Positions 1-13,319 are shown, counted from the stretch's first letter. The stretch is DNA of 64,000 bases from Dittrichia graveolens (GCA_038502395.1 JARJIL010000001.1:68040994-68104993), one strand, 5' to 3'. Translations and numbers: made by a program. Notes: generated by a model from the letters alone, not told the origin.

Positions 1-99
1 ACATACCAGTGATAACATCATCAGTGGTGGTAGCATCATCTACCGTCATTCTAAACGCCCTACCCTCAGGCGTAGGAGGGTTCTTTCGTTTCTAACCCA

Positions 100-1367
100 C
101 TACTGAAGAAGATCCCTCAGCCATCCCAGCTCCTGACACCGCCCCTGTTTTCTTTCCAACCTGGTACTCACTTGCTCGGTGCCCCTCTTTATAGTAGTTC
201 CAACATATGTTCCTTGGGAACCGACAATCTTTGAGTTCATGCCCAAACCTTCCACATTTGACACAATGCAGAGTTTGGGATGTGCAAGGACCCGTGTGGA
301 AATATTTACACTCGCCACACCGCTGTGATCGTTGACATGACCCACCACACGTAGGCCTTCAATTCTGATTGCTCGATTTCTAACCACTCTGCCCTCCTTG
401 CCTCTGCTGATTACTGTATTGTTCCAACCACGATTTCTGCTGAGAAATCCTATCTCGTGTCATCTTATCTCTTTCCTTAATATCTCCTTCAGCCGACTTT
501 GCCAAAGTGAAAGCCTGAGATAGTGTGCTAGTCCGTTTGGTAGTATCGCGATAATTAGGGAGCAAGGCTCCCACAAAATGTTGAATCCGAGATGCCTCAT
601 CAGGCACCCATTGCTTAACAAATCACAATCTCTCATTAAATTGTTAGATTATCTGAGATGCCTCATTAGGCACCCCGTCATCTGTAAGTCTATGAATTTT
701 TTCTTGATCCTCGCAATTTCAAACGTGATGCAATATTGTTCACAGAGCTTCTCCTGAAACCGCTCCTATGTGATACTATCCAGCTGCTTGGTGAAATGCC
801 CCGTAAGAGAATCCCACCAAACCATGGCATCCCCTTTCAACATCCTTGTTGCAAACTTCACCTTCGATTCGTCTTCATAGTTACACGCATCCAAGGCCTT
901 AACCACCTCCCGTAACCAGTTAAGGGTAATATTTGGATCAGAGCTTCCACGATACTCTCATGGTTTATAGTCAAGGAATTATTTGTAAGTACAAGGTTGC
1001 CTGAATCCAGGATAACCAAAGGGATAAGCTCTTTGCGATGTGAAGGGGTAGAAGAACGGCTGCTGGATTACTTATGTCACCGGAGGAAGAGGTACTGTCA
1101 CTGGCATAGTTGTTGATTGAGTGATAATGGCAGTAGGAATCTGGATTGGCTCGGTTTCTGTTTGCCTCTGCTGCTCCAGATTACTGACAATATTTCGAAG
1201 CTCCTATAACTCATTTTCCAACTTGTAGATATACTCACTCTGATCATCTTCATACTCAGGGCCAGAAGTACCTGCCTAATTAGTTGTATTCAAAATTTCA
1301 ATTGTTGGTGCTTCGGTTGTTGCTTGGATCACAGGAGGAAGAATGGGGGTATCTCTTTCATCCATAT
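100..1367 (-). pseudogene. gag: Z gag remnant (capsid and zinc knuckles)
   Basis: Gag is the structural protein of the virus-like particle. The likely start is the ATG near 1367 (MDERDTP), about 170 bases after the PBS. It is followed by an acidic and proline-rich stretch, then a Retrotrans_gag-type capsid core around 980-600 that includes MVWWDSLTGHF. The zinc-knuckle region at about 340-200 contains CVKCGRFGHELKDC, an intact CX2CX4HX4C. Several in-frame stops and at least one frameshift break it up, and a GATGCCTCAT(C/T)AGGCACCC segment is duplicated near 590 and 657. It is non-functional. The family assignment is firm, the exact start less so. Confidence 0.75.
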
Positions 1368-1539
1368 CTGTAACAATCACATCGTCTCACAACTCATTAG
1401 AATAAACCGTTAGTACATAAAATACTAACTACCACATAGCATCTCTAATCACTCTAATTCCCTCAAAGGAAAGTTTGACCCAACACAAGCCAAGATTTAG
1501 GAATGTAACACTCTAACTGTGGTTGCATTGCCTAACCAA

Positions 1540-1552
1540 GGCTTTAATACCA
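1540..1552 (-). other. Z primer-binding site
   Basis: Minus-strand TGGTATTAAAGCC differs at two positions from the plant initiator-Met PBS TGGTATCAGAGCC. It sits three bases inside the LTR end at 1556. It would prime minus-strand cDNA synthesis. Confidence 0.75.
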
Positions 1553-2969
1553 AACTGTAACACTGCAAAATTCTAAGCCATTTTTTTTGAATCTTGATCT
1601 GGAACCATAATATAAAGATTAACTTATAATATAATCATTTACAAACACCCATACTAAAACCAATGTGAAAGGCAACTATAGTGTTACAAGAACTAAAATA
1701 TGGCTCGTCTTTAAACAAATAAATATCAGAGCGCTTGCTCAAGCTTTCATTTACTCAAAACCACGGCCAAACAAACGAACCTGCAAAAATAGGTCAACAG
1801 TGGGGAATTAGCACAAAGCTAAGTGAGAGGAAGCTAAAACACAAAAGAAAATGTCATCAATCGATACAAAAGCATGTAATCACATAATTCAGAAGACCGG
1901 CGGTTCGGCGCAGAACCTACAACCAATGCCGGCTAAAGCAAAGGTTTACCGATAGCCTTTTTCTAGTTGACACAGTTGAATTTCCTTCCGTACAACACAT
2001 GTATTGGAAGGTCAAAAACTGTACTGCCAATAGCAAACCAGCCTAGCCGAGCTACACGCATAGTTGACTTCTATCACAACATTTGTTATCATACCACGAG
2101 CTCGTATCGGCCAAATAATTACACAAACAGATATACAATCACAATCATTAGACTAAACAGTCTATCAATCACAAACACATGCATCACATCAATCATATCG
2201 ATCATAACCTTTACCATCCGTGAGTTAACATCCATTCGCCTCTTGTTTTCAAATGAAGCACTCAGATATGTAATATCACCGAGTCTTTTTGTTTCGTGAA
2301 AACACAACACTTAAATCAGTTATTAATTCATAAATATATACACTCACATATATTTATATCTCGAATTCTCATAAATAGCATAAAGATTAAACATATAACC
2401 TAGAACAATACAAGTATCAAAACGATTAACAAACGAAGGCTTTCTGCTAAAATAACATGGGTCGCACCGCGACCAACACTGCATCGCGTTGTGACGCTCC
2501 TTCGAATTCGGAGTCCTACTTCCTTCGATATGACTTCCTTTGAATACGAAGTCTGATGGTCAAGGTTGGATTACGCCGCGACCAACCTCACGTCGCGCCG
2601 CGAAGTACCTTCGAGCGGGTCTTTAGAACTAACTTCGAATAGATACTTCGAACCAACTTCCAATTCGAAATAGGACCGGTTCGTACCGCGACCCTTAAAC
2701 CGTTGTGCCATGATCTCGATAAATCAATTTCCAATTTTCAGCCGATTAAAAATTAATAATACCCATAACTAGTAATTGAAACTTATTCAAAACATTACCA
2801 AAACATGTATAAACTTCATAATTATGTCAACAATCATCAAGAACACCTTTAAACCAATTAAAACATCAATTTCTACAAAACCCATTTCTCAAGTTTCATA
2901 CAAGCTTCCATCCATGGTGTTCTTCATACATATCCATAAAATCCAGCAACAAAGTATATCAAGACGATC

Positions 2970-3110
2970 ATAATCATGCTAGAAACATAATCTAACCTTA
3001 GTCTTGAATTATCAATCACACAATCTTCCAATCAATATTTCAAGTTTCCAATCATAATCAAGCTAGAAACATAATCTAACCTTAGTCTTGAATTATCAAT
3101 CACACAATCT
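2970..3110. repeat. Direct duplication, 84-bp period, in Z LTR
   Basis: The segment beginning AGAAACATAATCTAACC occurs at 2981 and again at 3065, with near-identical flanks of about 50 bases each. Confidence 0.85.
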
Positions 3111-3158
3111 TTCTATCCAACAACAGAGTATATAAAGACTAGTTCACCCTTACATTTA

Positions 3159-3309
3159 TACATACATACATACATACATACATACATGCATACATACATA
3201 CATACATATATACATACATACATACATACATACATACATACATGCATACATACATACATACATACATACGTACATACGTACAGACATACATACATACATA
3301 CATACATAA
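3159..3309. repeat. (CATA)n microsatellite
   Basis: About 150 bases of CATA with a few CATG/CGTA interruptions, in the probable U3 of the Z LTR. It is open in a minus frame as a Met-Tyr-Val-Cys repeat, which is an artefact. Confidence 0.95.
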
Positions 3310-3547
3310 TTTAATTCATGTAGTTAATTAATTAACTAAACATGGGATATTAATTTTCCAAGTAAATTAAACACATAATTAAACAATTAAACACACGAAA
3401 TTACTTAACCCCAACCCGCTAACGACTAGCCCGGGTTTGCGGGTGTTGCAAAACTTGTATTGAAAATGTAGCTGTTCCTTTTATTCATAAACAACCTGAT
3501 ATGAAGTAGATAGCTACGTGCAATCCACAGGGATCCACTGGCCCTAA

Positions 3548-4920
3548 GTGTTGCTAATTCTTTTTTCATTCATAACTGTCGAGGTTAATAGCATATGGTT
3601 TCTTGACAGTGGATGTTCCAAAACCATGATAGGTCATAAAGCTTTGCTTAGCAACTTCAAGAAGGAAAAGGGTCCAAAAGTGACTTTTGGTGACAACAAC
3701 CATGGTCAAACAAAAGGCTCCGGAGAACTTCATAATGGGAACCTCAAGTTGTCTAAGGTTTCATATGTTAAAAGACTGAAGTATAATCTCATAAGCATAA
3801 GTCAATTGTGTGATGGAGATAATGAGGTCCACTTTACCAAGATAGGGGGTTTCATAATAAATCAAAAAGGCAAAGTAATGTTAAGTGCCAAAAGAACCAA
3901 GGATGTGTATACTCTTGACATGTCCTTTGGTGATCCTTCAAAAAAAAACATGTTTGTATTCAAAAACTATAGATGATACAAACTGGATATGGCACAAAAG
4001 GCTATGCCACCTCAAATTCCCGAACACCAATAAGCTTACCAAGGGTGAACTAGTCTCAGGACTGCCTTCATTCACTTAGTCAAAGCTTAAATGTTGCTCT
4101 GCTTGTCAAAACGGAAAGCAACATAAAACATCTTTTCCATCCATGCAAGTCTTCTCCATAACATAACCATTCTTCATGTTTTATATGGATTTATTTGGTC
4201 CAGTTGCAACTGCTAGTTATGGTGGTAGAAAATATGCTCTTGTATTGGTTGATGAATTCTCAAGATACACCTAGGTCTTCTTTCATAGAACAAAGAATGA
4301 GTCTGCTGAAGAAATAATTTAATTTATCAAAAAGATGGAACTGATGAACATTAATCTGGTGAGGATGCTTAGAAGTGATCATGGAATTGAGTTTAGAAAT
4401 AAAATTCTTGAATCATTTTATGATAAGAAAGGGATATCTCAAAACTTCTCTACTCCAAGAACCCCACAACAGAATGGTGTAGCTGAATAGAGAAACAGAA
4501 CACTGATTGAAGCTGCTAGGACCATGTTGTGTGAAAGTGGGCTATCTTTCAAATTCTGGGTTGAGGCTATTAGTTGTTCATGTTTTACTCAAAAGAGATC
4601 CCTGGTTATAAAAAGGTAGAATAAAACTCCATATGAAGTGTTTAAGGGAAGGAAGCCAAGTATCAGTTTTCTGCATATCTTTGGTTCTCAATGTTTCATT
4701 CTCAACCAAAAAGATCAATTGCAAAGTGTGCACCTAAAGCTAATGAAAGAGTATTTGTAGGCTACTCTGTGATTTCCAAAGCTTATAGAGTCTACAACCT
4801 CAGAACAAAGGTCATAGAAGAATCAATCAATGTAAGTTTTAATGAAAATGACTTTGTTGCTTCCTGTTCTACCAATCATATTTCAAGTGAAGAATTCAAT
4901 GAACTCATGTAAACTGGAGA
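3548..4920 (+). pseudogene. pol: A pol: protease, GAG-pre-integrase, integrase remnant
   Basis: WFLDSGCSKTMIGH (about 3595-3640) is the copia aspartic-protease active-site region with D-S-G intact. The GAG-pre-integrase domain follows (WHKRLCHLKF, about 3990-4025). Integrase-core pieces include MDLFGP, RSDHGIEF and TPRTPQQNGVAE in about 4180-4490, and the C-terminal part (VGYSVISKAYRVYNL) is near 4757. Internal stops occur near 4078, 4273, 4319 and 4487, with several frame changes. The strand-transfer enzyme is dead. Confidence 0.85.
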
Positions 4921-5399
4921 AACTCTTCCAGAGCAAGCTGATCCCTCTCCTCCGACGGCTGAAGATGATATAGAGGAACCTATTTTAAACCAAAACCTCT
5001 CCCATGGACAACCAACCTCATCCAATCCTATCTCTCTACTGAATAATGTGCAAAAATCTCTCATCGTCATTGGATTCTAATTCCATTTCAAACATTCTCT
5101 CTTCAGTAGTGATGCCCACAGATTGTGAACATGAAGTTACCTCAGCTAATCAATATCAAACTACTTCAACAACTTATAGTCATCAAATAACTTCAACTCC
5201 CCAAATCCAAAATAATCCCAACTCTCCCAATATCCAAAAAGCCTTCAAAGACCATAGAGATCATCACATAATCTGGTCATAGGCAACATAGAAGATCCAG
5301 TCAAAACAAGATCAAAAGCTTGCAACATCTGTCCTTACACTGGATTTGTCTCAATGATTGAACAAAAAGGGTAGATGAAGTCCTCAATGATCCCTACTA

Positions 5400-6848
5400 G
5401 GTAAATGTCATGCAAGAAGAGCTAGCAGAGTTTGAAATAAATAATGTATAGACTTTGGTACCTAGACCAAAGGATAAATCCATCATTGAAACCAAGAGGG
5501 TGTTTAGAAACAAGTTAGATGATCATGAGAAACAAGGCAAGGCTTGTTGCTCAGGGGTATTATCAAGAAGAAGGTATTGATTTTAATGAAACCTTTGCCC
5601 CTATTGCAAGACTTGAAGCTCTAAGACTTTTCTTAGCCTATGATGCCTTTTAAAACTTCAAAGTGTTTCAAATAGATGTACAGAGTGCCTGAAAGAGGAG
5701 GTGTATGTTAAACAAACTCCTGGTTTTGAGGATTCTAGATTACCTGATCATGTTTACTTTCTCAACAAAGCTTTATATGGTCTTAAGCAATCTTCAAGAG
5801 TCTGGTATGATACCCTGTACTTTTTTGTTACTAACAAAGGTTTTACAAGACGATGTATTGATAACACATTGTTTATAAGAAAGTACAAAGGAGATTTGAT
5901 ACTTGTGCAAGTATATGTAAATGATATAATATTTAGGTCTACTCATTTGGAACTATATAAAAATATTTCTAAACTCATGTATGATAACTATAGCATGATG
6001 GATGAATTAAACTATTTTCTTGGTTTACAAATTAGACAAGAGGTTGATGAAATTTTTATTCATCAAAAAAAGTATGTCAAAGATTTACTTAAGAGATTTG
6101 ATTTTGAAAATTTTTCTTCAATGAAAACACCTATGTCAACTACCCTTAAGTTAGCAAAGGACACTTATGCCAAATCAGTGAACATTACTGCTTATAGAGA
6201 CATGATTGGGTCACTTTTATACCTCCCTGCAAGTAGACCAGATATAATCTTCTCAACATGTCTCTATTCAAGATATCTAGCAGATCTAAAAGAGTCTCAT
6301 CTTGCTTCTATTAAAAGAATATTCAAGTATCTCAAAGGAATACCTAATCTTGGTCTTTGGCACCCCAAAGACTTAGATTTTAGGTTAGTTAGATACTCTG
6401 ATTCTAATTTTGCTGGATGCGCACTGGATAGAAAAAGTACTTCGTGAGGATGTCAACTTCTAGGATGGAGACTAGTTAGTTGGTCAAGCAAGAAGCAAAA
6501 TTCAATATCAACTTCTACTGCTAAAGCAGAATACATTGCTCTTGGTAGCTGTTGGGCTCAACTCCTGTAGCTGCACACCCAACTTCTTGATTATGATGTA
6601 GAATTTGAGGACACTCCCATTCTTTGTGACAATACAATTGGAATCTCTATTTCAAATAATCCAATAATGCACTCAAACACAAAGCATATTGAAATCAGGC
6701 ATCATTTTCTAAGAGATAATATGCAGAAGAAGAAAGTCTCTTTGCACTACATCAACACTGGTTTTTAACTTGCAGATCTGTTTACCAAACCTTTGGATGA
6801 ATCATGGTTCAACTTCCTAATATCCAAACTAGGTATGCTTAATTTATA
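5400..6848 (+). pseudogene. pol: A pol: reverse transcriptase and RNase H remnant
   Basis: The RT domain runs from about 5400 and the longest open piece is 5701-6447. The catalytic box reads YVND (5914-5925) instead of YVDD, so one metal-binding aspartate is lost. The connection includes RFDFENFSSMKTPMS. RNase H follows from about 6390 (YSDSNFAGCALDRKSTS) to a natural-looking end LGMLNL-stop at 6848. Stops at 6445, 6568 and 6766 break RNase H. Not functional. Confidence 0.85.
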
Positions 6849-7422
6849 GTCTAGATGTGTGTTTGTATGTTTTAATTATTGTTAGCTTGACTGTGTGTGT
6901 AATATCTAATGTATTACTTATCTAAGCATCTCTAAGTCTTACTGTTCATGAAAAATCTAAGTATGTTTCCTCACCTAATACCCTTCAACTAATCAAAACA
7001 CTCAACTGATCATGCTTAGCTAAGTGAATCATCAGCTGATGATTTCAATCTATCATCTGATTCCCCTCAACTGATGTTTTCATTCTCTCAGCTGATGCTT
7101 TTCGTAGTATTTATTCCTTAGTTAATGCTTTTAACGCTAGTAATTTACTTCGTCTGTCAGCTTTTCATTTATTAGCTTATTAATATGTTTTCCGTTAAGT
7201 TCTTTGTTGTACTTAATAGTTTATGTTTATTTAATTCCTATTAAGTACCTTTTTCCCTCTCTCTACAAAAACACGTGTTTAAATTCTCAAAATTTTCTAT
7301 CTCTAAGAAGCACGTACCCTAAACCATTCTGTACAACTCAACAGTTCATCTTCTTCACCAAGGTAATTTAGATTCCTGATCTCGATGTTACTCTTGGTGA
7401 AAATGTTGCTCCAAACCAAGGT
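6849..7422 (+). other. A spacer between pol and extra ORF
   Basis: AT-rich with many AACTGATCATGCT / CAGCTGATG-like words (about 7005-7100) similar to words in A's 3' LTR. I see no TATA box as clear as those in front of the B and D extra ORFs, and no gene. Confidence 0.5.
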
Positions 7423-9895
7423 ATGAACATGACTTTAAACAACATACTGATTTATACCAACATTCCCACTTCGAGACAAAACCAAGGTTACGAACTTATG
7501 GTTGAGTTCCTTACCTCTCACCCACTGTTCGATTGCTTCACAGCCGACCCGCACTATATATACCCTGATCTTATTGGCGTAATTTGGTACTCGGTAACTT
7601 ATAATGTCAATACCTAAACCATTTCGTTGACTCTTGCTCGTGGTCCTTATCTCTTTGACATCATAGTAGACAACTTTCACCAAGATTTACGTATTTCACA
7701 TTTTGCTCCGTACACTTCCTTCCCAACCAAAACTCAAATCCAAACTGTACTACCAGAAATAGGTTACAATGAACCTATTGTCCATGGCAAACTTAAGGTC
7801 TCTGCATTTGCGAACCCTTGGAAATATTTGGCTAATGTTATTAATAGGTGTTTTGGTCCATAATCTGGTAGTTACCATTTGATAAATCAAACTAACCTGA
7901 TGATTTTGTATGCCCTGGAGTTTGGTATGAAATTGTCCTTTGCATAACTCATATTCGCCGACCTTGTTGACAAGATAACTCAAAGTACAAATAAGAAGTC
8001 AACTAGGTTTCAGGTTCCCTATATAAGATTTTTGAGTCTGCTCATCGTGGACCACTTGAGCGAGGACTATTATGTTAACATGAATGACCATATGGAGTCC
8101 ATCCCTGTTCTCGCCATGGGAGAAAAAGTTTTCTACTTTTTGAAGGCAAAAAGGGGTCCTGCTATTACACCTCAAATGCAAGACATTATAGATATGGCAG
8201 CTGAGATGAATCAGACTAATGATGAAGGTGGTGACGAGAATGATGAAAATGAAAATGTTGAGGGTGGTGATGAGAATAATATTGATGAAAGTAGTGGTGG
8301 ACATGGTAATGGAAGTAAAAATGATGATGATGGTGATAACGATGATAATGATGAATCCGGTGGTGCTGGTGCTACTATGAAAATGGGTGAAGATGAATCT
8401 ATTGTACATAGTGAAAGTGCAAGTTTTGTGGATGATATTCTTGGTGGTGATAGTGGGTGATTATGATAATTTTGATGGTAGTTTTGATTTCACTCCTGCA
8501 AGTCCAATGATTTTAATTCTTCTTGGTGATGTTTCTTTAAAAGATGATCAACTTGAGCAAGAAGTATCTCATCAACTACGGAGAATGATAGACTAAAGTA
8601 AGCATCTTCAATCCCGAGGTATGGAAATTTCTAAATCTACCTATGAGGATATTCCAATGGTTGTCCCGACCTTTGATAGCCAATCCTCATCTCTTGTTGA
8701 AACACCCCCATAAAAGCCAAGCTCTAGTGAATCTCCAATGGTCACTAGTTCTACCCCATTCGAATATGTAACAAAAGAAGGCCAGATGAGAATGTTATCA
8801 CTGAACATTTCTTAGAGGTAGTGACATCCACACCTCAGACCTTAGCTTCATTAGTTCCTCCTTATGTTGAGGGGGAGAAAATGGTAGCTAGTGATGTGAA
8901 CATTGAGCCAATAGGTGTATCCTCCCAACATGATGCATCTGTAGATATGGGAATGAAGTTATCTGGTAAACCCTGCCAAAAAGGTGAAACCATTAAAAGA
9001 CATACCTTATTCGAAGGTCCTATTGTGTCCTTACCCCCATTGAGTCTGCCCATTCCCACTTTGGCCTCATAACAGGTCATGGTTGAAATAATTGATACCC
9101 CAGTGAGTGCATCTCATACTCAGTCCACTACACTTGTGCACACTATTGATTCAATTCTAACACATACAAGTGCACAGCCTATCAATGTTGGTAGTATAAG
9201 CCAATCACTGATAAATGGTTCTACCTCTGTTCCCAATGAGTTTGAGCTTATATACCAAAGCTCAAATAGGGGACCAACTAACCTACCCTTGATTAAACCA
9301 CTTCCTCCCATTTCTCAACCCTAACCATCTACTTCTACCCAACGAGACAACTTAAGCCAATTCCTTCAAACCCTCCTATCCATAAACCAAAAACTAGACA
9401 ACCTAACCCAAACTTTCATAGATTTCAAAACCTAAATAGATACTCAATTATCCATTCTCACCAAGGAAATTGGTTCACTCAAAGCCTCCACTTCCTAACC
9501 TCAACCCACCCCTACACCTATCCCACAACCTGACTTTACCCCCTTATTACCTAATTAGACCAAATCCTAGCCCAAAGACAAACCCATACTGTCCCTACAC
9601 CTATCTAACCCAAATCTACCCTAACTTCCCTAAACTAAACCATATCCAACCTCCTAACCAACCAACAAACACTTAAACCCATCAACCCAAACATTATAGT
9701 TGATTTACCTGATTACTTACGGTTGGTACCCACTTTTCTCAAAACCCTCCTTGATGAGCTTCAAAGTTTTTCTTCACAAGGTCACAAGAGTCATCTGTTG
9801 AAAGCTATCAATGATCTCAAGGTTAAACTCCAATCCTCCCAAAGAACCACAATTCCCTCTTGTCCAATACCTACCCCTACCAGACCCTACAACCC
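7423..9895 (+). pseudogene. A extra ORF (aORF), 5' portion
   Basis: A third reading frame downstream of pol, in the position of the envelope-like ORF known from SIRE elements; its function is not established. The N-terminal part (7423-7617) contains DPHYIYPDLIGVIW, which matches the core of the B and D aORFs. The next block (7627-7863) and YIRFLSLLIVDHL (about 8020) follow. An Asp/Glu/Asn/Gly-rich low-complexity run spans about 8215-8450. A Ser/Thr/Pro-rich and very proline-rich tail continues to 9895, where B is inserted. Several in-frame stops (for example 7615, 7861, 8458, 9070) make it a pseudogene. The rest is at 42015-43590. Confidence 0.65.
9891..9895. repeat. Target-site duplication of B, left copy (AACCC)
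   Basis: AACCC directly precedes the B LTR. An identical AACCC is at 42010-42014 directly after the other LTR. A 5-bp duplication is typical of Ty1/copia integration. Confidence 0.9.
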
Positions 9896-10795
9896 TGTTG
9901 GTCTCAAAGAGGGTAAACAAGCAACCGATATAGTGTAGAAGGGGGGTTGAATACACTTAATCAGTAATAAAACAATTCAACAAGAATATATTCAATAATC
10001 AATCAAGGTATTACAATATCACTCTTTAATCAAATAAACAGAATGATCTGATGTTACACTGATAATAAATTCAACTCTTTCTAAACACTCTTGTATCACA
10101 AACTAATTGATGATCGAACTTCTTGTTAACACTGATTAACAAGAACTCTGGAAAACTCTCTTGAACTTTGAACACACAAAGTTATCATAACACACGCGTA
10201 TCAAGTATGATGAACACACGTACGTCTTGCAACTTATGCAGAACCTTCTGTCATTCTCTCTTTAAAACCCATAAGAAGGTTTATACTTATACTTAATTTA
10301 TCTATGAACAAATCGCAATTTAAAGATAGAACTTATCTTTTCTTTAAAACCGTAACAAACTCCTTAATTAGTACATATCTAATTAACTTCGTTTGAGATC
10401 TCTATCCAATTAATAGATAGTTTAAATTTGGTTCGAATATCCTAATTTAAATGTCGTAGATATAGAGAGTTTATAACAGAATTAAGAACTTACTTAAATT
10501 CTTGCACTGACTTCTGGCGCTGAGCTGACTCACTCAGTCTTGATATCATCAAGCTGAGTTCTTGGATCTTCATATCTTCAAGTCTTTACTCTTGAAACCT
10601 ATCTCAGCTTAGAAGTCACAGAGCTATCTAGTACTTACATAGAAAACTCTATATCTGTTTATACGCTGACTACTCAGTCTAGGCTGACTAGTCAGTATAC
10701 AACAGACTTACATAATTCCTACCACTTAACCTGTCATCTATACATAGCTATGTTTGTCTCATCAAAACCTAACTATTCTAAGCATAGGACTAACA
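9896..10795 (-). repeat. B 3' LTR (900 bp)
   Basis: Minus-strand TGTTAGTCC to ACCAACA. It pairs base-for-base with 41110-42009 without net indels. A TATAAAC-like box is near 10281-10288 on the minus strand. It adjoins the PPT at 10796. Confidence 0.95.
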
Positions 10796-10812
10796 ATCTC
10801 TCCCTATTTGAT
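10796..10812 (-). other. B polypurine tract
   Basis: Minus-strand AAATAGGGAGAGAT immediately before the 3' LTR. It primes plus-strand cDNA synthesis. Confidence 0.85.
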
Positions 10813-11285
10813 GATGACAAAACATTGAATCAAAATAAGCATAGATTAACAAAATTATGTTGATTAACTCTGGAATTGGTCAAAGTTATTTCTGAAATAA
10901 GTATTGAACTAGTCCATACTTATTTCCATGTCTTGAACTTGCAAGATTTGTTATGTTACAAATCTATTATAATACTTGTATTCTAAGTATCTGAACAGAC
11001 AACTACTTAGACACTGAACTTATCCGAATTAATTTAAGCTCTGAACTTACAAAACTTATTTTACTGAACATACCAGTTTATACTTGAACATATCAATTTT
11101 CAGCTTGAACTTACAAAGCTGTTTATTTGAACACATCAAAGATAATATTAAACATATCAAATAATAAACAGTTGAACATATCAAACTTGAATTTTCATTT
11201 ATAAACAAATCATTTACATTATCGCTTGATCATTATGATTTGCTTATGCACACTTAGTGCTTACAAAATCATAGAACTAATCTAT
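10813..11285 (-). other. B 3' untranslated stretch
   Basis: AT-rich sequence between the aORF stop (11286) and the PPT, with repeated GTTCAAG/AACATATCAA words. No gene seen. Confidence 0.6.
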
Positions 11286-12280
11286 TTATAAATCTTCTTC
11301 TAATTCTAACCATTCATTTGATAGTTTAAGTTCCCAAACTGCTGCTTCTTTAATAGCACTGATAAGAGTTTCTTCACCATCTTGATATTCTTTCATTTCA
11401 TCTCTTGTGGATCTGATTGCCCTGTTTAGTTGATATCTGAATGGTGAATTCTGACTTGAGTCATCACACAGAATCCTCAAATACAGAATCTGCTCCAGGC
11501 TGGCCAAATGTATACTGGCTTTTTCCAAGAAACACTGATTTCCTTCAATGTCTATATACATGAAGCCTGGTAGGGGTTGATCAATATATGTATTTTCTTT
11601 AAACTCAACACCCTCGGGAACTTGTAAGCTGAGAACCCTGTTTTTTCTTTGCCTAGCTGCTCTTTCTCTTGCAGCTCTATTTCGACTAAGGAAGACATCA
11701 AATCCAGCTGTAGGGATTTCTCCAAGTTGATCAATTCTAAGAAAAAATTTCTTAAGCTCTTGTATGACCTCTTGTTTGATCTGGCTTTGTTTCATTCTTT
11801 TTACATTGAAGGCCACTGTCTTCCATTCAAAGAATCCCAACTTATACAATCTTCTCATGTCTAGTCCCACCTCAGCTTTATTTTGCAACACAAAGTTGAT
11901 TATTACCAACTCCCCTTTCCTGCTCAAGGTTATCCTTTCATGTTTGTGACCAAAATATTTCCTTTTGTAGCAGTATCTTATTTCATCATCAGTATATGGA
12001 ATTGGTTAAGCTCTTGGTCTTGAATAGTCAGCCTCTGCTTCAGCTAGTGCACCATTAGCTTTGGCTTGTTCTCTTAATCTTTCAGCTTCTTCTTGTGCCT
12101 TTAACTCTTCCACAGTCATTCCTAATTCCTTAGCCATGTCAGCTATCATTTGCTCAGCTAGATCAATGTTAGCCTTTTTTGCTGCATCAAGTTCATCTTA
12201 TAAGTCAGTCTCAGAATTAGGATTTACAGTCTCAGTTTGTTTCTTTGGCTCTTCTATTATCACCTTCCTCCTCTTAGCTG
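11286..12280 (-). pseudogene. B aORF, C-terminal portion
   Basis: The 3' part of B's extra ORF, separated from the rest by C. Immediately downstream of C the frame continues as a Lys/Glu-rich segment (KRRKVIIEEPKKQTE). A coiled-coil-like Ala/Glu-rich stretch (about 12200-12040) follows, then the longest open piece at 11927-11286 (213 aa) ending DL-stop. That piece includes FDVFLSRNRAARERAARQ. The reading frame runs continuously from the 21656 side into 12280 once C is skipped, which shows that C landed inside a coding frame. Stops near 12199 and 12007 break it. Confidence 0.65.
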
Positions 12281-12610
12281 TGTAACGTCCCAAATTTTTT
12301 TTACAATCAAACAATGAGTACGCTTGATAATTCATTACAAATAAAACGTTGTGTAAGTTAATTACAACCCCGGGTGTTAACCCATAATTCAAATGTAATT
12401 GTTTAGAATACATCAAGAGACACAATATAGTTTAACATTTGCGGAAGCTTATGGAGTATGAGCTATCAACCGCGTGCTGGATCCCCGCCGTGGCCATCAC
12501 CTGAAAAGAAGATTAAACAACAACCGTAAGCATGAAGCTTAGCGAGTACACTTACTTACAATCGACCATATGACATCACATTATTTGCTTTACGATCATG
12601 TTACATCTTT

Positions 12611-12866
12611 CATTCCCGCTACTGTAGTAGACGGTCCCAACATTCCCGTCACCGAAGTAAACGGTCTTATCATTCCCATCACCGTAGTGAACGGTCTCAT
12701 CATTCCCGTCACCGAATCGAACGGTCTAATCATTCCCGTCACTGGAGTGAACGGTCTCATCATTCCCGTCACTGAAGTGAACGGTCTCATCATTCCCGTC
12801 ACCGAAGTGAACGGTCTCATCATTCCCGTTACCGAAGTGAACGGTCTAATCGTTCCCGTCACCGAT
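12611..12866. repeat. 30-bp tandem repeat in C 3' LTR, about 8.5 units
   Basis: Each unit begins CATTCCCGTCACCGAAG and continues with GAACGGTCTCAT; units differ at a few bases. As 30 is a multiple of three, both strands stay open with a 10-residue periodic peptide. That is a by-product, not a gene. Confidence 0.95.
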
Positions 12867-13319
12867 TATTGGTTCATCATTCATTCATCATTTATAGGTT
12901 CATTATTCATTATTCATATAGCATATAGCACTTTAAACACATACATCATAAGGTTTAGATAGTAAGTAAGAATACTCACCTGTCTTGCAGTTCAATCTCA
13001 CAATCTAAGCTTACTAGAACACTTGTGATTGCTTGCTAGTCAACCGTCACCTACAATAGGTCTAACAAATCAATACCGTGTACGAATACCTCGTTCGATT
13101 TATCCCCGTAAGGCATTCAGGTTTCATATGGCATGTATAATAAGAAATGTATTAAAGTCCATTAAGTCGGGGACGCGTCGCGTCCATGAAACCGACACGT
13201 CGCGTCGAGTGTAAAAGTATCGGATTTCACAATCCGGATTGACTGTCGGATTCTCCACTTAACTTTCGGATTTCAACTTATATCGGATTTCACATCCGGA
13301 TTTCAAACTCAGTGCACTA

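Larger units (their letters stand above)
1..3450 (-). mobile_element. Element Z: Ty3/gypsy LTR retrotransposon, 5' part
   Basis: Read on the minus strand the order is 5' LTR (3450 to 1556), PBS (1552 to 1540), leader, then a decayed gag running off the left edge. The LTR opens TGCAACACCC and closes GTGTTACA. Pol and the 3' LTR lie outside the window, so the insertion-site duplication cannot be tested. The right end abuts copia element A just upstream of A's protease, so Z either inserted into A's gag or replaced that part of it. Confidence 0.8.
1556..3450 (-). repeat. Z 5' LTR (about 1.9 kb)
   Basis: Bounded by TG at 3450 and CA at 1556 on the minus strand, with the PBS next to the 1556 end. 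A possible TATA (TTTATATAC on minus) is at 3129-3136, about 315 bases into the LTR. AT-rich, except for a CpG-rich patch at about 2459-2720 with GTCGCACCGCGACC-like words. It also holds a CATA microsatellite and an 84-bp-period duplication. No coding capacity is seen; short open frames here are chance. Confidence 0.7.

Noticed and set aside
3113..3307. Minus-strand open frame of Met-Tyr-Val-Cys repeats
   Set aside because: Direct translation of the CATA microsatellite; no coding evidence.
12570..12962. Repetitive open frames on both strands (VNGLIIPVTE and MRPFTSVTGM units), also at 19904-20239
   Set aside because: Produced by the 30-bp tandem array in the C LTRs; broken in the partner LTR.
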